NCBI RefSeq assembly: GCF_002631205.1
Contig: NZ_PDLO01000001.1
Location: 186,001-250,000, forward strand
DNA length: 64,000 bases
DNA from: Neolewinella marina
GTDB lineage: Bacteria > Bacteroidota > Bacteroidia > Chitinophagales > Saprospiraceae
Reading direction: 5' to 3'
In this document: positions 47,526 to 55,931 of the stretch, in pieces
How the letters are laid out: each line of letters begins with the position of its first letter
Position numbering within the stretch: the first letter of the stretch is position 1
Position numbers and translations under genes: made by a program
Notes under the pieces: model-generated
The model's input: only the letters and a program-made list of their open reading frames with translations
Databases searched by the model: none
Told to the model about the DNA's origin: nothing

Positions 47526-48593
47526 ATGATCGACCAGCTTGAAGCAATTTACCACCGGTTCAAGGACCTTGAAGTACAACTTTCCGACCCGGAAGTTATC
47601 ATGGACCAGGACCGCTTCACCAAGGTGAACAAGGAGTACGGCAAGCTGAAACCCGTAGCCGATACCTACCTGATCTACAAGGACCTGACGGAAAACCTGC
47701 AGAGTGCCGAAGCCATGCGGCGCGATCCCGACCCCGAAATGCGGGAAATGGCGCAGCTGGAGTACGAAGACCTGCGGGAACAAAAGGAGGCCCTCGACGA
47801 GAAGGTCAAGGTGATGCTCATCCCGAAGGATCCCGAAGACGAGCGCGACATTATCATGGAGATCCGCAGCGGTACGGGTGGCGACGAGGCGGCCCTCTTT
47901 GCGGGCGATCTCTTTGACATGTACAAGCGCTACGTGGAATCCATGGGCTGGAAGATCGAGGTGATCGACGAGAACGAAGGAACCGCCGGCGGATACTCCA
48001 AGGTGGTATTCGAAGTCCACGGCGACGATGTGTACAGCAGCCTGAAATTCGAGTCCGGCGTCCACCGCGTCCAGCGGGTACCCAAGACCGAAAGCCAGGG
48101 GCGCGTCCACACTTCCGCGGCCACCGTGGCGGTGCTGGCCAAGGTGGAGGAAGCCGACATCAACATCAACAAGGCCGACCTGAAGATCGATACCTTCCGG
48201 GCATCCGGAGCGGGCGGGCAGCACGTCAACAAGACGGAGTCCGCCATCCGCATCACCCACCTGCCCACGGGCATCGTGAGTGAAAGCCAGGACGGGCGCA
48301 GCCAGCACAAGAACAAGGAGATCGCCATGGCGCAGCTGTACCGCCGGATCAAGGACGCCCAGGATACGGCCGCGGCCAACGAACTGGCCAGCGCCCGCAA
48401 ATCGCTGGTCGGCAGCGGCGACCGCAGCGAGAAGATTCGTACCTATAACTACCCTCAGAACCGGGTGACCGACCACCGCATCAACCTTACCCTGCACAGC
48501 CTCGACAAGGTGATGGGGGGCAACCTGGAACCGGTGATCGAGGGACTGCAGATGGCGGAGAATGCTTCCAAGATGAAAGAGGGGATCGGATGA
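47526..48593 (+). CDS. prfA: Peptide chain release factor 1
   Basis: RF1 ends translation at UAA and UAG. The 355-residue protein has the hydrolysis motif GGQ at residues 230-232 ([15 protein letters not shown]). The RF1 N-terminal helical domain is present, as is the [30 protein letters not shown] segment that carries the anticodon-mimic region and the lead into domain 3. The closing block [29 protein letters not shown] is intact. The stop overlaps the start of the next gene (ATGA), which indicates translational coupling. Confidence 0.96.
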   Translation: MIDQLEAIYHRFKDLEVQLSDPEVIMDQDRFTKVNKEYGKLKPVADTYLIYKDLTENLQSAEAMRRDPDPEMREMAQLEYEDLREQKEALDEKVKVMLIPKDPEDERDIIMEIRSGTGGDEAALFAGDLFDMYKRYVESMGWKIEVIDENEGTAGGYSKVVFEVHGDDVYSSLKFESGVHRVQRVPKTESQGRVHTSAATVAVLAKVEEADININKADLKIDTFRASGAGGQHVNKTESAIRITHLPTGIVSESQDGRSQHKNKEIAMAQLYRRIKDAQDTAAANELASARKSLVGSGDRSEKIRTYNYPQNRVTDHRINLTLHSLDKVMGGNLEPVIEGLQMAENASKMKEGIG

Positions 48594-49120
48594 TGCTACC
48601 ACGAATTTCAATCCTTGCCTTTCTCGTGCTGCTCCTGCTCACGGGCTGCGATCCCGCCCGGCGGGAAGCCAAGGCCAATTTCGGTGAACAGGGGGTGACC
48701 ACCTTTATTCTGGTCCGCCACGCGGAAAAGGACTACGGCACTGATCCGTTGCTCACCCCAACGGGGGATAGCCGCGCCGCCCGGTTGGCAGAAATGCTCT
48801 CGCAGACGGAGCTGGCCGCGGTCTACAGCACCGATACCCACCGTACCCGCCTCACCGCGGCTCCCGCAGCCGAGCAGGCGGGCCTCGATACCCAGATATA
48901 CGATGGGCAGGCACTGACCTACTTTGCCCATCAGCTGCGTCGGCGCCACGCGGGGGAAACGGTACTGGTGGTCGGTCACAGTGATACCACCCCCGAACTT
49001 GCCAACCTGCTGGCCAAGACGGAAACCATGGCCCGCTTCAGTGAACTGGACTACGGCAACCTCCTCGTCGTGTCCATCCCCCCCGTCGGCAAGGCCGGCG
49101 TGCTGAACCTGCGCTATTAG
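48590..49120 (+). CDS. Histidine phosphatase (SixA/phosphoglycerate-mutase-like) lipoprotein
   Basis: A 176-residue protein of the histidine phosphatase superfamily with a lipoprotein signal (lipobox LLTGC at about residue 20). The catalytic motif appears as VRHAEKDYG, an RHA variant of RHG that is common in this branch. The second histidine is in [11 protein letters not shown], with [16 protein letters not shown] and [14 protein letters not shown] between. It would act in the periplasm or at the outer membrane on an unknown phosphate ester. The start codon overlaps the prfA stop, and a second ATG follows immediately. Confidence 0.88.
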   Translation: MMLPRISILAFLVLLLLTGCDPARREAKANFGEQGVTTFILVRHAEKDYGTDPLLTPTGDSRAARLAEMLSQTELAAVYSTDTHRTRLTAAPAAEQAGLDTQIYDGQALTYFAHQLRRRHAGETVLVVGHSDTTPELANLLAKTETMARFSELDYGNLLVVSIPPVGKAGVLNLRY

Positions 49121-49122
49121 CC

Positions 49123-50256
49123 TTGGCGGTTCCCGAATTACTGAGCCTCTTGCTGGCGGTGGGCTTCCCCCTGCTGGCCATGCTGGCCGCCCGGCGACAA
49201 TGGTTACCGGCCTGGAGCAGCAGCATCATCCTGTGCTACGGCATCGGGATACTGGTGAGCAACCTCCGCCTCTGGCCGCAGAATCCGGAGTTACTCGAAA
49301 GCATTGCCGGGGGTAGCATGCTCGTAGGGCTCCCCCTGCTGCTTTTCGCGGTGCGCATTCGCGAGGGGTTCTCCTCGGCCGGCAACATGTTGCTGTCCTT
49401 TGGGCTTTGCTGCCTCGCGGGTATCGTTTGCACCTGCGGAACCGCCATTTACCTCCACGATGAGGTGGCCGACAGCTGGCAGGTTGCGGCCATGCTGACC
49501 GGCCTCTACACCGGCGGAACCCCCAACGTACAGGCCATCGGGGTTGCCCTGGCCGCACCGGCCGAATACCTCGTGCTCATCCAGGCGGCCGACGTTCTGC
49601 TGGGTGGTGCTTACTTGCTGGGGCTGGTTACCTTCCTTCCGGCGCTTTACGCCCGCTTTTACCCCCCTACCCCCTCAAACGGTTCAGGCGCGGACGCAGG
49701 TGCCATGGAAGCGGGTTCGGTCGGCGGATTCCGTACCGGCAGCCGGCAGTTTGCCGCTACCCTCGGGGTACTCGCGATCAGCAGCCTGCTGTGCCGGGCC
49801 CTCACGGGCAACTGGGTGGATCCCACCGTACTCATTCTGCTGCTAACGACTTTCAGTCTGGGAGTTACCCTCACGCCATTACCATCCCGCCTGGGCAACA
49901 CCTACCCCCTGGGGGAATACTTCATCCTGATCTTCTGCGTGGCCCTTGGATTGCTGGCCGACTTCCGCAAGCTGGCCGAACAGGGCATGGAGTTGTTGTA
50001 CTTCTCGGCCATTGCCCTCGCGGCGACTACCCTCCTCCACCTGCTGCTGGCGCGGTTGTTCCGCCTGGACCGCGACACGGTGATCCTCAGTTCCGTAGCG
50101 GCCTTTTACGGTCCGGTATTCGTGGTACAGGTAGCGGCCGCCATCCGCAGCCGTCACTTGCTGGCGGCGGGTATTGCCGTAAGCCTACTCGGGTTCGGGA
50201 TCGGCAACTACCTGGGCATCGGAGTGGCTTACGCGCTTCGGTGGTTTACTGGTTGA
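49123..50256 (+). CDS. DUF819 family membrane protein
   Basis: An integral inner-membrane protein of about ten helices and 377 residues in the YjcL/DUF819 family, whose members resemble sodium-dependent or CPA/BASS-type carriers. Family features are MLTGLYTGGTPNVQAIGVAL in the middle and the closing LLGFGIGNYLGIGVAYAL. It starts with a TTG at 49123, 2 bp after the phosphatase stop, so it belongs to the prfA run. The transported substrate is unknown. Its last 72 bp overlap the 3' end of the convergent AI-2E gene. Confidence 0.85.
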   Translation: MAVPELLSLLLAVGFPLLAMLAARRQWLPAWSSSIILCYGIGILVSNLRLWPQNPELLESIAGGSMLVGLPLLLFAVRIREGFSSAGNMLLSFGLCCLAGIVCTCGTAIYLHDEVADSWQVAAMLTGLYTGGTPNVQAIGVALAAPAEYLVLIQAADVLLGGAYLLGLVTFLPALYARFYPPTPSNGSGADAGAMEAGSVGGFRTGSRQFAATLGVLAISSLLCRALTGNWVDPTVLILLLTTFSLGVTLTPLPSRLGNTYPLGEYFILIFCVALGLLADFRKLAEQGMELLYFSAIALAATTLLHLLLARLFRLDRDTVILSSVAAFYGPVFVVQVAAAIRSRHLLAAGIAVSLLGFGIGNYLGIGVAYALRWFTG

Positions 50257-51435
50257 CCGCCGCCGCGGCAATAGGCTCAGGCTGGCTTTGCCGGAAAAGA
50301 TATTGGACAGGCGGAAGCGGGATTCATTGTAGTCGCTGAGGAACTTGTCGGACTCCTTGTACAGGTCGTCGCTCAGCAGCAGGGCGACCGGTTGAAGGGG
50401 CTCAATGTGGGTAAAGATGATGCGCACCATGGCCAATAACGGAATGGCCAGGATGACGCCGGCGATCCCCCAGAAGATGCTGCCGATCAGTACGGAAAGG
50501 ATGGCGGCCAGGGCATTGATCTTGACGCTGTTGCCGAGCACCTTGGGCGTAATAAAATTGCCTTCGATGAACTGCACGGTTACGTACAGCAGTACCACCG
50601 CCAGGGGCTGCCACAGGGTTTCGGTGGTAGCGATGGCGAAAATGAAGGGCAGCAATCCCCCGATCACGGTGCCGATGTAGGGAATCACCGCAAGGATTGC
50701 AGCCAAAAATCCCCAAACCAGGTAATAGTCGATACCAATAGCGAAAAGTCCGAGGCTGTTCAGGATACCCAGGATGAGCATTACCAGCCCCATACCCCCG
50801 AGGTAATTCTTGGCCACCTGCTGTACCTCGGTGAGGGTTTGCAATCCTTCGACCTGATCCTCCCGCTGCAATTGTCCAAGAAGAAAATTCTTGATGGGTG
50901 TCCGGTACAGCAAAAAGAAGAAAGTGTAGATCATCACCAGCGAGAAGTTGGCCAGCAGTACGCCACTGGTCGAAAGCCCGGTGGATAGGATCCCGAAGGG
51001 TTGATCACTCACGCTGGTGAGGGCCTGATCGATGTATTGCTCTACTTCGCGCCCGGAGAGGCCGAAGCGCCCGCCACCGTATTCCGCCCACTCGTAGAAG
51101 GTTTCCTGGAGACCGGAAAAGATGTCGTCGGCCTCGGTCAGGATTTCCCGGATCTGATTGATGAAGAATACCAATACCCCTAAGACCATCATGCCCGCGG
51201 TGAGCAGGGTGAGCACCACCGACAGGATGCGGTTGGGCAGGTTGCATTCAAACCGATGGCAGATCGGCTTCAGCATCAGGGAGAAAAACAAGCCGAACGC
51301 AATAGGGATAAAAAAAGAACTGCCTGCGTATAGCGCATAGAGCACTATAGACAGACAGATCATAAAATGAGCCAGCCGCTCGAAGCTTACCGAGCCGGAA
51401 GACGGCGGGCGGATCTTTTTGGTGGTATGCGGCAT
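50185..51435 (-). CDS. AI-2E family transporter
   Basis: Proteins of the PerM/YdiK (AI-2E exporter) family are multi-helix inner-membrane permeases; known members export autoinducer-2 or act as antiporters, but most have no proven substrate. The 416-residue protein has paired helices near the N-terminus and the family's central amphipathic region. The conserved late motif is WGFLAAILAVIPYIGTVIGGLLPFI, then FIEGNFITPKVLGNSVKINALAAILSVLIGSIFWGIAGVILAIPLLAM. It ends in a hydrophilic basic tail, and the last 72 bp lie antisense to the DUF819 gene. It overlaps the DUF4199 stop by one base (TAATG). Confidence 0.9.
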   Translation of the reverse strand: MPHTTKKIRPPSSGSVSFERLAHFMICLSIVLYALYAGSSFFIPIAFGLFFSLMLKPICHRFECNLPNRILSVVLTLLTAGMMVLGVLVFFINQIREILTEADDIFSGLQETFYEWAEYGGGRFGLSGREVEQYIDQALTSVSDQPFGILSTGLSTSGVLLANFSLVMIYTFFFLLYRTPIKNFLLGQLQREDQVEGLQTLTEVQQVAKNYLGGMGLVMLILGILNSLGLFAIGIDYYLVWGFLAAILAVIPYIGTVIGGLLPFIFAIATTETLWQPLAVVLLYVTVQFIEGNFITPKVLGNSVKINALAAILSVLIGSIFWGIAGVILAIPLLAMVRIIFTHIEPLQPVALLLSDDLYKESDKFLSDYNESRFRLSNIFSGKASLSLLPRRRSTSKPPKRVSHSDAQVVADPEPE

Positions 51436-51941
51436 TAATCCTCGGGTGAACCACCCCGTTTGTAGTACTGCATGAAGACGAAACCGATAATCACTACAAA
51501 CACCAGGGTTTCCATTGCCACGAAGAAGCTGTTCATCATGGCATCACCGAAGGTGTTGTTGTCGTTCAGGAACTGCTCGAAACCCAGGGCGGGATTGATC
51601 GCGGAAAGCATAATATTCAGCACTGCGATGAGGCCCGTAGCCCACATACCAATGCGGAACATCAAGCCGATTTCGGCCTTGAAGACCTGGTTGCCACTGT
51701 AAATGGCCTCGGCGTACTGCTTCGTGGCGTACCAAACTATGGGGATAATCAACAGGTGCTTCGCGAACCGCACGCTCATCGGCAATTCAACAAAGATCTG
51801 GTTTACGATCAGCAGGTATACACTGACCACAGCGCCCAGGATCAGGCCATACTTTCTTCCCTCCTTGTCAACATTGAAATTGAAAGTCGGGGTAGCCAGA
51901 TGGGGCGGATTTTCGTGGGATGCGGGGCTGGATTGAGCCAT
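51435..51941 (-). CDS. DUF4199 membrane protein
   Basis: A 168-residue membrane protein with about four helices, in keeping with DUF4199, a Bacteroidota family of unknown function. A soluble N-terminal stretch (residues 1-28) precedes YGLILGAVVSVYLLIVN. Later helices follow, with AINPALGFEQFLNDNNTFGDAMMNSFFVAMETLVFVVIIGFVF before a short basic tail. The stop shares a base with the ATG of the AI-2E gene, so the two are translationally coupled. Confidence 0.75.
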   Translation of the reverse strand: MAQSSPASHENPPHLATPTFNFNVDKEGRKYGLILGAVVSVYLLIVNQIFVELPMSVRFAKHLLIIPIVWYATKQYAEAIYSGNQVFKAEIGLMFRIGMWATGLIAVLNIMLSAINPALGFEQFLNDNNTFGDAMMNSFFVAMETLVFVVIIGFVFMQYYKRGGSPED

Positions 51942-52023
51942 TGAGACGGATAGATTTGTGAGGCGCTAAGGTATGAAACTGCTACCGTTGTGGAGACGGT
52001 GGCCGACAACGGAACAGCGGGAC

Positions 52024-52548
52024 TTAATCGTGTTTTGGCTGGTAGTGCTCATTAAAGTCCTGAGGCACCGTCTTGTAGCGGTCGGCGCGGTTTACCCAGA
52101 TCAGGACCTTCTCGTGTTGCTTTTGCAGCAGGTCGCGAGCGAAATCGATCAGGTTCGGGTTGGCCAGGGCGTGCTGGTAGGCGTCGCTCACCCCCTTTTC
52201 ATTAGCGTGGGCAAGCTCGCTCAGTTCGACCGTATTCTTGGCCTGGAGGGCGCGGTTGACGGCCTGCTCCTGCTTTTTAAGTTCGGTTTCCCCGGTACGG
52301 GAGGGGGTATGCACGCCGCCGGCCATATCAGACAGGATGCGATTCACCTCGATCACCATCTCCTCGTGGTAGTCGGCAAGGGCGCGGAAATACCCTCCCG
52401 CTGTGTCATCGTCCTTGTGGATGCCTTTGGCGATGTCCCGGTAGAAGCCGGCGGATTGCCGGTGGAGCATGGCGATTTCGTTGAGGATGGCATCGGTTCC
52501 TTCCGGCCGTACCTCGTAAGGTGTTTTCATATCAGATTCGTTGTCCAT
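52024..52548 (-). CDS. DUF2383 (PA2169-type) four-helix-bundle protein
   Basis: A 174-residue soluble helical protein related to ferritin-like four-helix bundles. It shows the family pattern LNEIAMLHRQSAGFYRDIAKGI, FRALADYHEEMVIEVNRILSDMAGG, then LSELAHANEKGVSDAYQHALANP and LLQKQHEKVLIWVNRADRY. Several His and Glu residues could bind a metal, but the classic ferritin set is not complete. Members are often linked to stress response. An internal ATG at residue 7 (52530) is a possible start. The DUF2945 gene lies 5 bp upstream on the same strand, so they are cotranscribed. Confidence 0.82.
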   Translation of the reverse strand: MDNESDMKTPYEVRPEGTDAILNEIAMLHRQSAGFYRDIAKGIHKDDDTAGGYFRALADYHEEMVIEVNRILSDMAGGVHTPSRTGETELKKQEQAVNRALQAKNTVELSELAHANEKGVSDAYQHALANPNLIDFARDLLQKQHEKVLIWVNRADRYKTVPQDFNEHYQPKHD

Positions 52549-52553
52549 TGCGG

Positions 52554-52763
52554 TTAGGCTTTTTCGACTTCAGACTCAAGTTTTAGTACCTGATTTCCGT
52601 CGTCCTGTTTGATGAGGAGGGCTTTATTTCCGGATTCTCCCTTGCGGGTAATCTCGGACCCCTTGATGGTGCGGGTCACTTCGTGGGTAAAGGTCTCCTC
52701 CACGGTCCCCGTGGCGGTGCCGTTGCCCCATTTCCATTTGACGGTACTTCCTTCCCTGATCAT
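52554..52763 (-). CDS. DUF2945 (hypervirulence-associated TUDOR domain) protein
   Basis: A 69-residue protein made of one small beta-barrel domain. It opens IREGSTVKWKWGNGTATGTVEETF and continues with a GSEITRKGESGNKALLIKQDDGNQVLKL block, the standard pattern of DUF2945. The function is unknown; homologues are small stress-associated proteins in bacteria and fungi. Its close spacing to the DUF2383 gene suggests a shared stress operon. Confidence 0.82.
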   Translation of the reverse strand: MIREGSTVKWKWGNGTATGTVEETFTHEVTRTIKGSEITRKGESGNKALLIKQDDGNQVLKLESEVEKA

Positions 52764-52788
52764 GCAGTTTGTAGCGGTTTGGGTTAAT

Positions 52789-52834
52789 AAAAAAGCCCGA
52801 TGGAGTGGGTTGTTACCTTACTCCACCGGGCTTT
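52789..52834 (-). terminator. Rho-independent terminator of the coiled-coil lipoprotein gene
   Basis: AAAGCCCG-A-TGGAGT (52792-52806) pairs with ACTCCA-C-CGGGCTTT (52820-52834), with one A-C mismatch. On the minus strand the hairpin is followed by TTTTTTATTAA. It lies 27 bp after the stop of the gene ending at 52861. Confidence 0.87.
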
Positions 52835-52860
52835 AAGTTGTCGGTTATGGTCTAGCGGAC

Positions 52861-53325
52861 TTATTCCAGGTCACCCTCGGGATCAAAGAAACGCTCAACG
52901 TTGGTCAGCAACTCATCAGACTCACGGCGGAAATCTTTCCAGCCCTGGTTGATGTCGCCTTCGAAGTCGTTCCAGCCGGCTTCCCAGTTGGCACCCACGC
53001 GCTCCATACGCATGTCGATGTCGTTGCGGTAGGCTTCGAGTTCGTTGTACTCTTCCTCCATTTCCATACGGGCCTCTTCGGTGGCACCTTCCATATCACG
53101 TTCGAGCTCGGACATGCGGGCGTCGATGTTCGTGCGGGCATCGCGGAACTCACGCTCCAGCTCATCACTTTCGGCGCGAACTTCGGCACCTACGTTCGAG
53201 AGGGCGTTTTCGGTCTCGTACTCAATTTCGTCCCCGGCGTTGTCTACGGCGGTGTTTTCACCGCAGCTGTAGAAAAAGCCACTGAGCGAAAGCAAGAGGG
53301 CGAGGGTTAAAATGCGAATGTTCAT
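52861..53325 (-). CDS. Coiled-coil lipoprotein of unknown function
   Basis: A 154-residue lipoprotein from the ATG at 53325. The signal peptide MNIRILTLALLLSLSGFFYSC gives the lipid-attached cysteine at residue 21. The mature part is very acidic and Glu/Arg/Met-rich with heptad-like patterns (about 45-125: VRAESDELEREFRDARTNID, MSELERDMEGATEEARMEME), so a long coiled coil is predicted. Aromatic residues occur near the end (NWEAGWNDFEGDINQGWKDF). I know no named family. It has its own terminator and lies between MscS and the DUF2945 gene. Confidence 0.8.
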   Translation of the reverse strand: MNIRILTLALLLSLSGFFYSCGENTAVDNAGDEIEYETENALSNVGAEVRAESDELEREFRDARTNIDARMSELERDMEGATEEARMEMEEEYNELEAYRNDIDMRMERVGANWEAGWNDFEGDINQGWKDFRRESDELLTNVERFFDPEGDLE

Positions 53326-53422
53326 AGTAGTAGATATTTGGTTTAGAATGCCGGGAGTGCACCGGGTATACATAGTGGGTTTGTTGGGTTGGTTTGCACT
53401 CTTCTGTACATAAAACAGGGAT

Positions 53423-54379
53423 TCAGGCCCCATGTTCGTTCAGCGGTTGTTGCGCGCCCCCACTCTTTTTCGCGGGGCTATCGATCATTTCCGAAAGCTT
53501 CTCCCCTCCCTTGATGCCGAAATCCAGGGTGCGGATCGGGAACGGAATCATGATGTCGTTGTCGTCGTATACCCGCTTGATGGCCATGATGGCCTCGCTC
53601 TGGGCGTGGAGGTAGTCGGCCTGCCCGCTCTTGGAGTTGTCCAGCCAGAAGCGGAGGGTATAATTGATGGAACTGTCACCGAACTCGTTAAAGAACAGTT
53701 GTACGTCCTTGCTCCGGTCGTGGGGCACCTTGTCCTTGATGGCCTGAATGGTAAGCTCCCTCACCTTTTCCAGGTCATCGCCGTAACTCACGCCGCAGGA
53801 CAGGTCGACCCGCCGCATCTTCAGCTTGGAGTAGTTCTTGATGGGTTCCTGGACCACGGTCTTGTTCGGAATCATGACGTCCTGCCCCTGGAGGGTGATC
53901 AGGGTGGTATGCCGCAGCGTAACCTCTTTGACTTTGCCGAAATAGCCCGCTACCTCGATCAGGTCACCTTCGCGGAAGATGTTCCGCACCGAAAGCATAA
54001 TGCCACTGAACAGGTTCAGGATAGGATCCTGGAAGGCCAGGCCGACGGCTAGGCCAATAACTCCGGCACCGGCCAGGACACTGGTAACTACCCCCGTAAG
54101 GTCCAGTACGGACAGGGTGAGAAAAAGGAAGGCCAGCACCACCAGGACGGTGAAAAAAGAACTGATCAGACTGGCCACCGTGGAATCGGAGACCATCCGG
54201 TAACTGAGCCGGTTGAAGTACTTCTTGGCGAAGCGGGTGATGATGGCGCCAACAACGATGACGATAATCGCCAGAAGGATATTGGGCAAATGCCGCAGAA
54301 AGCCGGCCCACCAGCGCTGGAGTTCATCAAAAAGGGGCTGGAAGTCGAGTTCCAGGCCAAAAAGTTCAAATAGGAGCAT
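53423..54379 (-). CDS. Small-conductance mechanosensitive channel (MscS family)
   Basis: A membrane channel that opens under tension and releases solutes on osmotic downshock. The 318-residue protein from the ATG at 54379 has three N-terminal helices. The pore-lining third helix has the glycine/alanine packing pattern AGAGVIGLAVGLAFQDPILNLFSGI. The beta-domain follows (EGDLIEVAGYFGKVKEVTLRHTTLITLQGQDVMIPNKTV, the MscS signature) and then the alpha-beta C-terminal domain. A Lys/Ser/Gly-rich tail ends it. It is near the standard MscS length. The upstream neighbour on the same strand is the HldA-type kinase. Confidence 0.93.
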   Translation of the reverse strand: MLLFELFGLELDFQPLFDELQRWWAGFLRHLPNILLAIIVIVVGAIITRFAKKYFNRLSYRMVSDSTVASLISSFFTVLVVLAFLFLTLSVLDLTGVVTSVLAGAGVIGLAVGLAFQDPILNLFSGIMLSVRNIFREGDLIEVAGYFGKVKEVTLRHTTLITLQGQDVMIPNKTVVQEPIKNYSKLKMRRVDLSCGVSYGDDLEKVRELTIQAIKDKVPHDRSKDVQLFFNEFGDSSINYTLRFWLDNSKSGQADYLHAQSEAIMAIKRVYDDNDIMIPFPIRTLDFGIKGGEKLSEMIDSPAKKSGGAQQPLNEHGA

Positions 54380-54437
54380 GAAGTTCGGAGGTATACATTG
54401 GGTAAGTCCCGGTATAACTCTACACAACAGATCGTGT

Positions 54438-55403
54438 TCAGCTCCGCGCCTGCCAAGTGGCTTGCAGGGCCGTTAAATCAACGGATACCACCCCCGGCAG
54501 GGCGATGACCTGGGCGCCGGCCAGGTTGGCCAGGCGGGCCGCGTCGGCCAGGGGCATGCCGGCGGCCACGGCGCAGGCAGCTACGCTGATTACGGTATCG
54601 CCCGCTCCACTTACGTCAGCGATCCGGCGGGCATCGGTGGGATGGATGACGGAGGCCTGGCCGTCGTGGGTGTAAATGCCGTGCTCCGAAAGGGTTACCA
54701 TAACGGAGCTGCATCCCAGCCGGTCGAAAAGCCGTTCGGCCGCGCGGTCGAGTTCCGCAAGCCGGGGGTGCACGGCAAAGTCACACTGCTGCTGGATTTC
54801 CCGGAGGTTGGGCTTGAACAGATCGACGCCGCGGTAGGCCCAGAAGTTCTTGTCTTTCGGGTCGACGGCCGTACGGATGCCGCGGCGCCGGGCCATGGCC
54901 AGGACGCCCTCAATAACGGGCGCCGAGAGTACCCCCTTGTTGTAGTCTTGCAAGAGGATCAGGTCGCAGGGGTTGGCGCCCAGATAGCTGTCGATGCGCG
55001 ACAGAAATCGTTCGGCGGTGGTTGCCGCCAGGTCATCGGTAGTTTCCCGGTCCACCCGCAACAGCTGCTGGCTGTGGGAGATCACGCGGGTCTTCAGGGT
55101 GGTCAGGCGGGCGGAGTCTTCCTCCAGCAGCCGGGTATCGACGCCCTGATCACGCAGCAATCCCCTGAGCACTCCGGCGGCTTCATCGGCGCCTACGGCA
55201 CCCGCGACCGCCGCCTCGACCCCCAAGGCCGAGAGGTTCAGAGCCACGTTGGCCGCGCCACCGGGCCGGTCTTCCTGCCGCTGGTGGCGCACCACGGGTA
55301 CGGGCGCCTCGGGACTGATGCGGTCGACCGAGCCGTACAGGTAGCGGTCGACCATCAGGTCGCCCACTACCAGTACGCGCAGTCGTGAAAAATCGGGAAA
55401 CAT
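54438..55403 (-). CDS. hldA: PfkB-family D-glycero-D-manno-heptose-7-phosphate kinase
   Basis: This kinase, equivalent to the RfaE/HldE N-terminal domain, phosphorylates heptose 7-phosphate on the way to ADP-heptose for lipopolysaccharide core. The 321-residue protein has the PfkB start LRVLVVGDLMVDRYLYG, the GGAANVALNLSALG sugar-binding segment and TAVDPKDKNFWAYRGVDLFKPN. The ATP-site signature DVSGAGDTVISV contains the catalytic aspartate. The adenylyltransferase half of HldE is absent, so it is a split form. The specific sugar is inferred from the RfaE-like N-terminus. It starts 14 bp after the ndk stop. Confidence 0.85.
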   Translation of the reverse strand: MFPDFSRLRVLVVGDLMVDRYLYGSVDRISPEAPVPVVRHQRQEDRPGGAANVALNLSALGVEAAVAGAVGADEAAGVLRGLLRDQGVDTRLLEEDSARLTTLKTRVISHSQQLLRVDRETTDDLAATTAERFLSRIDSYLGANPCDLILLQDYNKGVLSAPVIEGVLAMARRRGIRTAVDPKDKNFWAYRGVDLFKPNLREIQQQCDFAVHPRLAELDRAAERLFDRLGCSSVMVTLSEHGIYTHDGQASVIHPTDARRIADVSGAGDTVISVAACAVAAGMPLADAARLANLAGAQVIALPGVVSVDLTALQATWQARS

Positions 55404-55417
55404 TTCCGGGCCCCGGA

Positions 55418-55840
55418 TCAGGCGAAGATGTCGGTGCCGGCGAAGTGGAAGCTGCCCTCAATGGCGGCGTTCTCGTCGCTGTCGCTGCCGTGTACGGCAT
55501 TCTCGCCGATGCTGGTGGCGTACTTGGACCGGATGGTACCTTCGGCGGCCTCGGCGGGGTTGGTAGCGCCGATGAGGGTGCGAAAGTCGCTAACGGCGTT
55601 CTCCTTCTCCAGGATGGCGGCAACGATGGGGCCGCTGCTCATGAAGGTTACCAGCTCATCGTAGAAGGGGCGTCCTTTGTGAACGGCGTAGAATTCCCCG
55701 GCCTTTTCCGCGCTCAGTTGGGTATACTTCATGGCGACGATCCGGAAGCCGGCGCCGTTGATTTGCTCGAGAATGGCGCCGATGTGGCCGTTTTTGACGG
55801 CGTCGGGCTTGATCATGGTGAAAGTGCGGTTGGTAGCCAT
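55418..55840 (-). CDS. ndk: Nucleoside-diphosphate kinase
   Basis: Ndk equalises nucleoside triphosphate pools by passing phosphate through a histidine. The 140-residue protein begins at the ATG at 55840 with [16 protein letters not shown]. The active-site histidine is in [13 protein letters not shown]. The Kpn-loop and the [22 protein letters not shown] block are standard. An open frame runs upstream to 56005, but it crosses the promoter and the divergent gene and is not coding. The promoter box TACTTTTG lies 27 bp before the ATG. Confidence 0.96.
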   Translation of the reverse strand: MATNRTFTMIKPDAVKNGHIGAILEQINGAGFRIVAMKYTQLSAEKAGEFYAVHKGRPFYDELVTFMSSGPIVAAILEKENAVSDFRTLIGATNPAEAAEGTIRSKYATSIGENAVHGSDSDENAAIEGSFHFAGTDIFA

Positions 55841-55866
55841 GGGCGGGTAGAATTGTTTATGGCCGG

Positions 55867-55874
55867 CAAAAGTA
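55867..55874 (-). promoter_or_regulatory. Bacteroidota -7 box for ndk
   Basis: Read on the minus strand this is TACTTTTG, an exact TAnnTTTG match, 27 bp before the ndk ATG. A plus-strand AACTTTG at 55907-55913 may serve the divergent DHH gene. Confidence 0.55.
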
Positions 55875-55931
55875 GGAAGTTTTGGCCAGCCCATCATTTT
55901 TTCGGAACTTTGCGCGTCCTTTTTGCACCTT

